In this document: one piece after another, positions 8,625 through 15,868 of the stretch | Layout: every line of letters begins with the position of its first letter | Numbering within the stretch: position 1 is the first letter of the stretch | Source: Paludibacteraceae bacterium | Lineage (GTDB): Bacteria > Bacteroidota > Bacteroidia > Bacteroidales > Paludibacteraceae | Direction of reading: 5' to 3' | Length of the DNA: 64,000 nt | Assembly: GCA_017556705.1 (NCBI GenBank) | Contig: JAFYMG010000009.1 | Location: forward strand, 62,001 to 126,000 | Notes under the pieces: generated by a model | Databases searched by the model: none | Told to the model about the DNA's origin: nothing | Seen by the model: the letters and a program-made list of their open reading frames with translations, nothing else | Made by a program: the position numbers and the translations under genes

Positions 8625-10473
8625 TCCTTGGCTTTGGGTACCTACCTTGTATTTCTTGGAGGGTATTCCATATTTCTTGGTGAACAACCTTTCTATGGCA
8701 ATGTTTACCAATTTGGGTGTGCCTAACGGCGAGATGTCATTCTTCACCACATTGCTTTATTTCCCATGGGCATTGAAGTTCTTGTGGGCTCCATTCGTGG
8801 ATTTGATTAAGACAAAACGCTGGTGGTTCATCACGATGCAATTCCTTATGTTAGGATTAGCAGTATTGACTATCTTCTCTATTCCTCAACCAGACCCAGC
8901 CACTATTGCTGCAATGGGAACTGATGTCACACTATTTACTGGCGTATTGATTGCGTTCATTATTATGGCATTCGCTAGTGCAACTCATGACATTGCGGCA
9001 GACGGCTTCTATATGTTAGCTCTAAAGCCTGGTGTACAAGCAGAAATGATTGGTTGGCGTAGCGTATTCTACCGACTCAGCAACGTATTCTGCAATTCTG
9101 CACTCATTGCTATACCTGGTATTATCTATGATTGGACAAAAGAGCAAGGAAATGAAAGTATGCCTTTCGGATGGCAAGTGACCATTGGTGTAATTGCTGC
9201 CATCTTCATTCTTATGGCTATCTGGCATTTATTCTTTACCCCACGTCCAGATTCAGACAAACCAAACGAGGATATTAACGCCAAAAAGATTATTGCTGAC
9301 TTTGGTCAAGCGTTTTCTACTTTCTTCAAGAAACCTGCACTTTGGGTTGCCATTCTCTTTATGCTTCTCTATCGTTTGCCAGAAGGATTTTTGCTCAAAA
9401 TGCTTTATCCATTCCTTTTCGCTACACGAGAAATGGGTGGTTTGGGTATGTCAAACCAAGAGTTTAGTGTAGTTTATGGTACATTTGGTGTCATTTTCTT
9501 GCTTATTGGTGGTATTCTTGGTGGAGCATTCATATCACGTGTTGGCTTGAAGAAAGCTTTCTGGTGGATGGCATTAGGTATGACTCTGCCATGTTTGAGT
9601 TTCGTTTACCTCAGTGAGTTTATGCCTACCAACATGATTAATATCGCAGTGGCTATTGCGGTTGAGCAATTCGGTTACGGCTTCGGTTTCACCGCATATA
9701 TGATGTATATGATGTACTTCTCTGAAGGCGAATTCAAGACATCCCACTATGCTATCTGCACCAGCTTCATGGCTCTCAGTATGATCCTTCCTGGTTTAGG
9801 CGCCGGCTTCATCCAAGAAGAGACTAGTCCTACTCAAAAGACTATTGCATATGTGGCTAATGACTCGATATCTCTTTCTGCACCTATCGGATACAACCAA
9901 GACTCTTTGTTCTTTAATGGTTGGGCTACTGTTTCTCTTGACAGCACCGGAAATATCGTTGAAGAACTTTATGCAAAACCAAAAGACACAATTGTTGTTG
10001 AGGGTAGCAAAGAACTCTATGCTAGTTTCAGCACAATGCAATTTGTTAAATATCAAGTTACATATGACTCCCAACCTGACATCGAGAATCAGGCGATCAA
10101 CTATCATGTTGTAGGAGATACATTAGCAGCACCTATTGACGTTAAACAATACAAAAAAGAACAAAAAGAGGCTAACAAGCTTAAACATTTTGTTAAAACT
10201 CCATTGGGTACTGTCACTATTCAACAAAGAATTAAACTTGACACAATCAAAACGGTTATACCTCTAACTGCAATGTATCAACTTGAAGATTTGCAAAATT
10301 CAGCAATAGCACAACCTACAGATTCTAATTGTGACATCAAGTTCACCACTGCAGAAGGTAAGATGTCTGATTATCGTTGGTTCTTCTGGATGGTTATTTG
10401 CTGCAGTTTAGCTACATTCTTTGTTACCTTCTTAGCATACAAACGTGTTGATCCTAACTACGGTAAAAAATAA
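8602..10473 (+). CDS. AmpG-like MFS permease with a large soluble insert
   Basis: A 623-residue integral membrane protein whose first 400 residues match the AmpG/PAT branch of the major facilitator superfamily (start PWLWVPTLYFLEGIPYFLVNNLS, loop DLIKTKRWW, ATHDIAADGFY at about 127). AmpG imports anhydro-muropeptides. After the helix ending near residue 403 there is a hydrophilic stretch of about 185 residues, then one last helix (about 594-614, FFWMVICCSLATFFVTFLAY). Ordinary AmpG is about 430-490 residues and lacks this insert. The start overlaps the glycosidase by 23 bp, so the two are coupled. The substrate may be a glycan or muropeptide fragment released outside; that is inference. Confidence 0.85.
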   Translation: MKSLKSINPWLWVPTLYFLEGIPYFLVNNLSMAMFTNLGVPNGEMSFFTTLLYFPWALKFLWAPFVDLIKTKRWWFITMQFLMLGLAVLTIFSIPQPDPATIAAMGTDVTLFTGVLIAFIIMAFASATHDIAADGFYMLALKPGVQAEMIGWRSVFYRLSNVFCNSALIAIPGIIYDWTKEQGNESMPFGWQVTIGVIAAIFILMAIWHLFFTPRPDSDKPNEDINAKKIIADFGQAFSTFFKKPALWVAILFMLLYRLPEGFLLKMLYPFLFATREMGGLGMSNQEFSVVYGTFGVIFLLIGGILGGAFISRVGLKKAFWWMALGMTLPCLSFVYLSEFMPTNMINIAVAIAVEQFGYGFGFTAYMMYMMYFSEGEFKTSHYAICTSFMALSMILPGLGAGFIQEETSPTQKTIAYVANDSISLSAPIGYNQDSLFFNGWATVSLDSTGNIVEELYAKPKDTIVVEGSKELYASFSTMQFVKYQVTYDSQPDIENQAINYHVVGDTLAAPIDVKQYKKEQKEANKLKHFVKTPLGTVTIQQRIKLDTIKTVIPLTAMYQLEDLQNSAIAQPTDSNCDIKFTTAEGKMSDYRWFFWMVICCSLATFFVTFLAYKRVDPNYGKK

Positions 10474-10483
10474 TTCTAATTAG

Positions 10484-11191
10484 ATGCAAATCAAACGTAT
10501 CATACCGAACTCGCTGACCTGTGCAAATCTTTTGTGCGGGTCAGTGGCGGTATATATGGCAACTCAACAGGAGTTTGTACTTGCCTTTGCCTTGATTATC
10601 GCAGGTGCCATCTTTGATTTCTTTGATGGTGCCTCTGCTCGTTGGCTCAAAGTGCCATCACCATTAGGCGTACAGTTGGATTCTTTGGCAGACGACATCA
10701 CTTTTGGTCTGGCACCCGCTATGGCACTGATGTGTTATCTCAAGCCCATCATTGGCTGGTGGAGTCTTATTGCATTGCTCATGGCAGCGTTCTCCGCGCT
10801 CCGATTGGCAAAGTTCAATATCGACGAACGCCAAACTACTTCGTTTATTGGTCTAGCGACACCACCCAATGCTATATTCTGGGCATCAATAGTATGTTGG
10901 TTGCACACACTGACATTACCAACATGGCTACCATGGCTGCTATTGGGCGGTAGTCTAATTAGTTGCTATCTCCTCGTTAGTGAAATCCCATTCTTCAGTT
11001 TCAAATCGGCAGGAGAAAGTAAAATGCGTATGAGCATTTTCCTCTTTGGATGTACAGCTATCATGGGTACTTGCGCCACAATAGCTATCATCCATCACCA
11101 AATATCCATCGCTATTTTCGCAGGTGCGTTATGTGTGATATGGTATATCCTATTCAATTTCTGTACATTATTTGACAAGAAACGCCAATGA
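10484..11191 (+). CDS. pssA: CDP-diacylglycerol-serine O-phosphatidyltransferase
   Basis: A 235-residue CDP-alcohol phosphatidyltransferase. The family signature D-x2-DG-x2-AR-x8-G-x3-D-x3-D is seen from about residue 45 (FDFFDGASARWLK, then SPLGVQLDSLAD), followed by several hydrophobic helices. The N-terminal IPNSLTCANLLCGSVAVY is typical of bacterial type-II PssA. The enzyme makes phosphatidylserine, precursor of phosphatidylethanolamine, at the inner membrane. It starts 10 bp after the permease and its stop overlaps the nuclease ATG by 4 bp (ATGA). Confidence 0.93.
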   Translation: MQIKRIIPNSLTCANLLCGSVAVYMATQQEFVLAFALIIAGAIFDFFDGASARWLKVPSPLGVQLDSLADDITFGLAPAMALMCYLKPIIGWWSLIALLMAAFSALRLAKFNIDERQTTSFIGLATPPNAIFWASIVCWLHTLTLPTWLPWLLLGGSLISCYLLVSEIPFFSFKSAGESKMRMSIFLFGCTAIMGTCATIAIIHHQISIAIFAGALCVIWYILFNFCTLFDKKRQ

Positions 11192-12939
11192 AATCCCTAA
11201 AAGTTCTTTGCGCTGTATGGCTAGTTTGTTGCACTGTGTATGTTTCTGCAGAAGATATGCCTGCGGGATATTACAATGCCATCCAAGGCACTAAAGACTC
11301 CATGCTCAAGACAGCACTTCACCAAATCATTAAAGGAGGTGAACGATATATTTATGGCCCAAGCACATATCACACCACCAACAAGATTCAAAATGGAGAC
11401 ACTATCTGGAAAGTTGGCGATCTAAAAGCCTACGGAACTTGGCATGGTTTTCAAAGTAGCGATCAGCAATCAGATGGAACAATTTGGGATATGTACTCCA
11501 CAACCAAACGCTATTTCCCTATCAAAGGTGGTAGTGCTGCAGGAATGGATATTGAACATAGTCTGCCTAAATCATGGTGGGGCGGTGACGAAAACGATGC
11601 ATACATAGACTTATACCACCTCAATCCTGCTGATCGTGTAGCTAATAACAACAAGTCCAATTACCCTCCAGGTATTTTGAATGATTCCAACAAAGTCAAC
11701 AATGGCATTTTCTTTATGGGAAAAGATAAGGAATGGAATGACTACGCATTCAGTGTTATTGATGAATATAAAGGAGACTTTGCTCGCGCATATTTCTATA
11801 TATCAACCGCTTACCACGACATGAAGTGGGACGCCACTTATAGCAAGTATGTCACCAACTCATCATATCTCACCTTCACCTCATATCTAATTGAAGTTCT
11901 CCTACAATGGCATCGTATTGACCCTGTCAGTGAGAAAGAAATCAACCGATTGGATGCGATTTCATCGATACAACACAACCGCAATCCTTTTATTGAATAT
12001 CCCGAATTGGTGGAATATATCTGGGGGAACAAACGTGGTGAGGTTGTAGATATTAGCCAACTAACACGCACTACTTCAGAGGATTACACGATTCCTACCG
12101 ACACTATCAATCCGGAGGCTTACCCTGCCACAGAAGTGACAACCAACTCATTTACAGCCAATTGGAAAGATCAAGACCGTAACTCCTATTTGCTAGAGGT
12201 GTTCACTCTCCAACATTCTGGTCACAACGATACACTTGTTTCCATGCCAGGATTTAACAAGGATATAGTATCTGCGTCTAACAATAAGCTCCAATGGCTT
12301 AAGGAGGATGGTACTACTGCACAATACCGCCAAATGGACGGTAGCCATGCTACTAGCCTCTCTAGTACAACCGAGAAACGCCAAATTCGTTTTACTAATT
12401 TTGGTAAAGCATCTCAAAATACATTCCTCACCGTTAGGTGCTGCGTATTCAAAGGCGACAAATCTGCCGATTTGCAACTGATTGACAATAACAACAATGT
12501 GCTTTACACCCAACCACTCAGCCTTGATGAAGAGTACTACACTTTCTCCATACCAGAAGGAACAATGTCTATCTCACTCATGCAAAAGGAGATAGGCACA
12601 AAGTCCAAAGGGTACCATCGTATTTCCGTACAAGAGGCATATCTCTACTATGGTGATTACCAATCTACGGAAGTGCACCTTGAAGGTTCCCCCTTTACCC
12701 TCACAGACATCTCCTACTCCGTTACTCATGAGCTACCTGTAGGTACTTCTATATACTACCGCGTTACTCCAGAAGGCTTACGCACATCCAACACAATCAC
12801 CACCTACCCATATTCCAGTACAGATATACCAACAATCACTACATCTACTGCTACCTACAAGAAAATTATTCAACACGGAGAATTGTATATTGTGCGAGAT
12901 AATAACACATATGACATACTAGGTCGCAAACATGAATAA
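11188..12939 (+). CDS. Secreted endonuclease I family nuclease
   Basis: A 583-residue protein with a signal peptide (about 1-22). The endonuclease I (His-Me finger) core is at about residues 115-170: GMDIEHSLPKSWWGG with the catalytic His, then DLYHLNPADRVANNNKSNYPPG. This family degrades DNA non-specifically outside the cytoplasm. The C-terminal half is beta-rich, with a fibronectin-like stretch (EVTTNSFTANW at about 313) and a later jelly-roll-like region. The last residues (YKKIIQHGELYIV, YDILGRK) match the tail of the NAGPA protein, so both may use one surface-sorting route. Overlaps pssA by 4 bp and the next gene by 8 bp. Confidence 0.87.
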   Translation: MKSLKVLCAVWLVCCTVYVSAEDMPAGYYNAIQGTKDSMLKTALHQIIKGGERYIYGPSTYHTTNKIQNGDTIWKVGDLKAYGTWHGFQSSDQQSDGTIWDMYSTTKRYFPIKGGSAAGMDIEHSLPKSWWGGDENDAYIDLYHLNPADRVANNNKSNYPPGILNDSNKVNNGIFFMGKDKEWNDYAFSVIDEYKGDFARAYFYISTAYHDMKWDATYSKYVTNSSYLTFTSYLIEVLLQWHRIDPVSEKEINRLDAISSIQHNRNPFIEYPELVEYIWGNKRGEVVDISQLTRTTSEDYTIPTDTINPEAYPATEVTTNSFTANWKDQDRNSYLLEVFTLQHSGHNDTLVSMPGFNKDIVSASNNKLQWLKEDGTTAQYRQMDGSHATSLSSTTEKRQIRFTNFGKASQNTFLTVRCCVFKGDKSADLQLIDNNNNVLYTQPLSLDEEYYTFSIPEGTMSISLMQKEIGTKSKGYHRISVQEAYLYYGDYQSTEVHLEGSPFTLTDISYSVTHELPVGTSIYYRVTPEGLRTSNTITTYPYSSTDIPTITTSTATYKKIIQHGELYIVRDNNTYDILGRKHE

Positions 12940-13603
12940 CAAATCTATCTCACCCATATTGCCCTTTCTCATCCCTACAACCATTCTTTGGGTAGGAATT
13001 GCAGTTTTGCTGTATATATATACCAAACATGAACTTCATCTCCTACTTTGCCAACCACATACAGCATTTCTTGATACTATCGTACCTATCTTCTCGAATT
13101 TAGTAGACTGGCTTCCTTATTTAATTGTTGTATTATTGCTTTTCTATCGCGCAGGTTGGGCTACGTTTATGGCAAGTAACCTGTTACTTACTACGCTGAT
13201 CGTACAACCCATCAAGCATATTGTGCATGCACCACGCCCACTGACTTGGTTTGCCGAGAACTACCCAGATATTTCGCTGCCGTTGGTTGAAGGTGTGAGG
13301 ATGAATCATTGGCTATCTTTCCCTTCTGGACATACGACCACATTCTTCGCACTATTCTTCTGCATGAGTATTATCCTATGCGCAGAAAATATAAAAGGAA
13401 AATATATCTTGTCTTTTATTTGTTTTCTTTGTGCTAGTTTTGGAGCATACACCCGTATTTACCTCTCGCAACACTTTGCATTGGATATTTTTGCAGGAAT
13501 TTTGATAGCTGTTTTATCAACCCTACTTTTGTACTATTTTCTCGTTTTGAAGACCCAAAATACCCGTTTTTGGGGTTGGAGAATGCAAAAATTGAGAAAA
13601 TAA
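12932..13603 (+). CDS. PAP2-family membrane phosphatase
   Basis: A 223-residue multi-helix protein with the three PAP2 motifs: KHIVHAPRP (about residues 90-98), the FPSGHTTTFFALF segment with its catalytic His (about 130), and RIYLSQHFALDIFAG (about 172). Such enzymes remove phosphate from lipid phosphates such as undecaprenyl pyrophosphate, phosphatidate or phosphatidylglycerol phosphate. It is the last gene of a five-gene coupled operon and begins 8 bp inside the nuclease gene. Substrate unknown; being near pssA is compatible with a phospholipid role. Confidence 0.88.
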   Translation: MNNKSISPILPFLIPTTILWVGIAVLLYIYTKHELHLLLCQPHTAFLDTIVPIFSNLVDWLPYLIVVLLLFYRAGWATFMASNLLLTTLIVQPIKHIVHAPRPLTWFAENYPDISLPLVEGVRMNHWLSFPSGHTTTFFALFFCMSIILCAENIKGKYILSFICFLCASFGAYTRIYLSQHFALDIFAGILIAVLSTLLLYYFLVLKTQNTRFWGWRMQKLRK

Positions 13604-13632
13604 CACAAAAGAACGTATTTTTTCAAAAAATA

Positions 13633-13664
13633 TTTGGTCAATTCAAAAAAAAGCAGTACCTTTG
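13633..13664 (+). promoter_or_regulatory. Bacteroidetes-type promoter for the tRNA-Val pair
   Basis: TTTG at 13633-13636, 20-bp spacer, TACCTTTG at 13657-13664, about 54 bp before the first tRNA. Confidence 0.82.
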
Positions 13665-13717
13665 CACCCGCTTTCGTGAAGAGAGCAAGGGTTCCGTTAA
13701 ATAATGAGACATTGAAT

Positions 13718-13795
13718 GGGCGTTTAGCTCAGCTGGTTTAGAGCATCTGCCTTACAAGCAGAGGGTCGGCGGTTCGAATCCGTCAACGCCCACCA
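13718..13795 (+). tRNA. tRNA-Val (anticodon UAC), first copy, CCA encoded
   Basis: The full cloverleaf can be drawn: acceptor GGGCGTT paired with AACGCCC, D arm GCTCAGCTGGTTTAGAGC, anticodon arm CTGCCTTACAAGCAG with anticodon TAC, T arm ending GGTTCGAATCC. Discriminator A at 13792 is followed by an encoded CCA (13793-13795). The body is 75 nt. Confidence 0.97.
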
Positions 13796-13808
13796 TTCAT
13801 TCGCATTC

Positions 13809-13883
13809 GGGCGTTTAGCTCAGCTGGTTTAGAGCATCTGCCTTACAAGCAGAGGGTCGGCGGTTCGAATCCGTCAACGCCCA
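13809..13883 (+). tRNA. tRNA-Val (anticodon UAC), second copy, no encoded CCA
   Basis: The 75-nt body is identical to the first copy. The sequence after the discriminator A is CAAAAG, so CCA must be added by the tRNA nucleotidyltransferase. Only 13 bp separate the two copies, so they are one transcript. Confidence 0.97.
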
Positions 13884-13887
13884 CAAA

Positions 13888-13920
13888 AGATTGGTTAAGA
13901 AATTAATCAATCTTTTTTTA
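13888..13920 (+). terminator. Rho-independent terminator after the tRNA pair
   Basis: AGATTGGTTAA pairs with TTAATCAATCT (one G-U pair) around a short GAAA loop, followed by a run of seven T. Confidence 0.88.
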
Positions 13921-14149
13921 TTTCTACAACAGACTCTTTATACTCATCACTTGTAGTTTATAACTAACTATCAACACCGTTACCACCCCGATACCACTCC
14001 AAAGGGATAAGCATAGGATAAGCGAGAGATACTTAAAGGTTAACTATAATTAACAAACCCTTGCGCAGAAGCGCAAGGGTTTGTCAGAAAGTATCTTATT
14101 TTATATATAATTTTGTCGTGGCTTTGCTTCGAACAAAATCGGGATGTTC
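13921..14149. other. Intergenic region with 11-bp repeat traces and one hairpin
   Basis: No credible gene. It holds two to three degenerate 11-bp units (ACACCGTTACC, ACCCCGATACC at 13975-13996) resembling, on the opposite strand, the GGTAACGGTGT array at 20201; then GGATAAGCATA/GGATAAGCGAG; then the hairpin at 14053-14084. Confidence 0.55.
14053..14084 (-). terminator. Strong hairpin, probable terminator of the minus-strand unit
   Basis: A perfect 14-bp stem ACAAACCCTTGCGC/GCGCAAGGGTTTGT with loop AGAA. Read on the minus strand it lies 66 bp past the stop of the gene at 14150 and is followed by an A/T-rich but broken T tract. Confidence 0.65.
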
Positions 14150-15091
14150 TTATTGAATATCCTTGACAAGACGGACAGATAGACCAGAGTAGCGATAGAG
14201 GTTGCCCGTACGCGCTAAGACAGAGCTAAAGGAGAAGCATTTCGCCTGTTTGCTATCGCCCTCCGTGGAAGACCAACAATAACCATCATTCTGCACGTAA
14301 CGGACAACTGAGCCATGGCGGTAGCTTTCGGCAGGCAGGAAGACTGCACCTGCGGCTTCTAACTTCGACCACTGCTCTGCAGTGAAAGATTGATAAGCAG
14401 CATAAAAATCAACACCATAACTACTATGGAAACCTGATTTGAAGGTAACACCCTCTGGGCAAACCCAATTGTCTGGCAAGAAGATTAAACCATTTACACC
14501 ATTAACTTGAGCAACACCGCATAGTGCATCAGCATTGGTGCGATTGTGGCGCAAATAATCCCATTCATCATCGGTCAAAGTACGCCATGTATTAGGAGCG
14601 TCATTACCAATCTTATTCGTTCCCCAATCTACGAACGAACCACTATAATCACTCTCGTCAGTAGAAGTACTTACACCAAAGTTGGTTGCAGCAGTACTCC
14701 AACCGAATAAATCAACCTTATCAGCCAAAGCAGTACCTATTTTTGAATCACCATAAATAGCATCAGTTGATACACTACCACCTGTTACGTTATCAGTACC
14801 AATATAATCGTATTGTTTTTCAGCAAACGACCATGTGTTGGTAGATTGGGTATATTGCAAGTTACCAGGAGAGAAAGTGACTTGCTTGGTTGCACTCACA
14901 GAGAATACACCAATGCCTTGCGAAGGAATTGAAGGGTTATCAGGATTTGTTGGATCTTCTGCATCTGCAGGCGCAACCATACTGATACTGTCTACTTTAG
15001 CTACAGTACCATCACTGAAATAAATATAAAACTGTGCAGAAGCACTAATCGTCATCATCATGGCGATGACTACCATAAACATCTTTTTCAT
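14150..15091 (-). CDS. Secreted FISUMP/DUF1566-like C-type-lectin-fold protein
   Basis: A 313-residue protein with a signal peptide (about 1-19, ending ASA), a short beta region, a Pro/Asp/Asn linker (about 45-58) and a large domain starting with VFSVSATKQVTFSPGNLQYTQ. The domain has WRTLTDDEWDYL, LPDNWVCPEGV, YCWSSTEGDSKQAKCFSF and the closing LSVRLVKD, the pattern of Bacteroidetes FISUMP/DUF1566-type surface proteins with a formylglycine-generating-enzyme or C-type lectin fold. Function is probably ligand binding on the cell surface; no catalytic residues recognised. A 118-bp gap separates it from the small secreted gene upstream on the same strand; they may be co-transcribed. Confidence 0.7.
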   Translation of the reverse strand: MKKMFMVVIAMMMTISASAQFYIYFSDGTVAKVDSISMVAPADAEDPTNPDNPSIPSQGIGVFSVSATKQVTFSPGNLQYTQSTNTWSFAEKQYDYIGTDNVTGGSVSTDAIYGDSKIGTALADKVDLFGWSTAATNFGVSTSTDESDYSGSFVDWGTNKIGNDAPNTWRTLTDDEWDYLRHNRTNADALCGVAQVNGVNGLIFLPDNWVCPEGVTFKSGFHSSYGVDFYAAYQSFTAEQWSKLEAAGAVFLPAESYRHGSVVRYVQNDGYCWSSTEGDSKQAKCFSFSSVLARTGNLYRYSGLSVRLVKDIQ

Positions 15092-15120
15092 ATTGTTGAT
15101 TTTTAATTGTTTTTGATTAA

Positions 15121-15141
15121 GGAATAAGGAACAAGGAGCAA
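15121..15141. repeat. Heptamer array (GGAAYAA), three units
   Basis: GGAATAA, GGAACAA, GGAGCAA in tandem in the spacer between two minus-strand secreted-protein genes. Confidence 0.75.
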
Positions 15142-15182
15142 AGACTTATTTGTTTCGTCTAACCAGTCGTAGGTTATCAGTC

Positions 15183-15210
15183 TTGATTCTTGGTTCCTGG
15201 TTATTGGTTC
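15183..15210. repeat. Heptamer array (TTGGTTC), four units
   Basis: TTGATTC, TTGGTTC, CTGGTTA, TTGGTTC, ending in the stop codon of the minus-strand gene at 15210. On the minus strand the word is GAACCAA, the same as in the 3' end of cstA. Confidence 0.8.
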
Positions 15211-15608
15211 TACAACCTAATGCCCATTACATCGTACCAAACTTGCTTGCCATCAGGCATCGTGGCACGGATAAATAATTTGCCATTGAATAGGACTTTG
15301 TCTGTCGTTGCTTTGTCCAAAGAAGTCACTTCTTCCAACGAATTAGTGATCTCATCCTGCTTTACCATGGCAAAAGTGATACTACGCACACCTGTCACAT
15401 CTGCCTCGGGCACACTGACAGCAAGACTCCCCTTGCTGCATAATACACTAAAGTCTGTTACTGAAGTGTAGTCCAATTGCACCACCTGCTTGCTGCCATC
15501 CGCCATTTGCACCACCATAGCAGGTACAAGTTCGGCATCCTGAGCAAGAATAGGCACACTTACACTACATAAGAACAGACTTAGTAGAAATAAGAATAAC
15601 TTTTTCAT
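15210..15608 (-). CDS. Small secreted protein with putative sorting tail
   Basis: A 132-residue protein with a clear signal peptide (about 1-22, SVSVPILAQ). I do not recognise the mature part, a beta-rich domain with MVVQMADGSKQVVQLDYTSVTDF. This DGS-x-V-x-L-D...I/F pattern is common in Bacteroidales secreted proteins that end in a short conserved tail. The tail here (KVLFNGKLFI, then WYDVMGIRL) matches those of the NAGPA protein and the endonuclease in this window. It has its own promoter on the minus strand (15647-15678) and is the first gene of its unit. Function unknown. Confidence 0.75.
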   Translation of the reverse strand: MKKLFLFLLSLFLCSVSVPILAQDAELVPAMVVQMADGSKQVVQLDYTSVTDFSVLCSKGSLAVSVPEADVTGVRSITFAMVKQDEITNSLEEVTSLDKATTDKVLFNGKLFIRATMPDGKQVWYDVMGIRL

Positions 15609-15646
15609 AGGCTTAATAAGTTAAATTGTTTCAAAGTTTCAATTCG

Positions 15647-15678
15647 CAAAGGTACAACTATTTTTTGAAATATGCAAG
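15647..15678 (-). promoter_or_regulatory. Bacteroidetes-type promoter, minus strand
   Basis: On the minus strand: CTTG (15678-15675), 20-bp spacer, TACCTTTG (15654-15647), 39 bp before the start at 15608. The -33 element departs from TTTG at one base. Confidence 0.68.
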
Positions 15679-15712
15679 AAAAATGCGCCTTGCGTGCATT
15701 TTTCAGTTTAGA

Positions 15713-15763
15713 GGACGCGGCGAAGCCGCTACAGTTTAGAGGTTAGAGGTTAGAGGTTAGAAT
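15713..15763. repeat. Hairpin spacer plus heptamer array (TTAGAGG), four units
   Basis: GGACGCGGCGAAGCCGCTA (15713-15731, stem GCGGC-GAA-GCCGC) followed by TTAGAGG three times and TTAGAAT (15736-15763). It lies between divergent transcription units. A further hairpin CCCGAAT-ATG-ATTCGGG follows at 15765-15781. Confidence 0.85.
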
Positions 15764-15814
15764 ACCCGAATATGATTCGGGAATCATAAACAAAGAAAAA
15801 AAGTGTTTGGAAAA

Positions 15815-15846
15815 TTTGGAAATACGAGATTTTTTTAGTATCTTTG
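15815..15846 (+). promoter_or_regulatory. Bacteroidetes-type promoter for cstA
   Basis: TTTG at 15815-15818, 20-bp spacer, TATCTTTG at 15839-15846. Transcription would begin within about 20 bp of the cstA ATG, so the leader is very short. Confidence 0.8.
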
Positions 15847-15868
15847 CAGTCGCATTTAGCAAGCTATT

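Noticed and set aside
14053..14084. Hairpin as a small RNA gene
   Set aside because: No promoter of its own and position past a minus-strand stop codon fit a terminator better.
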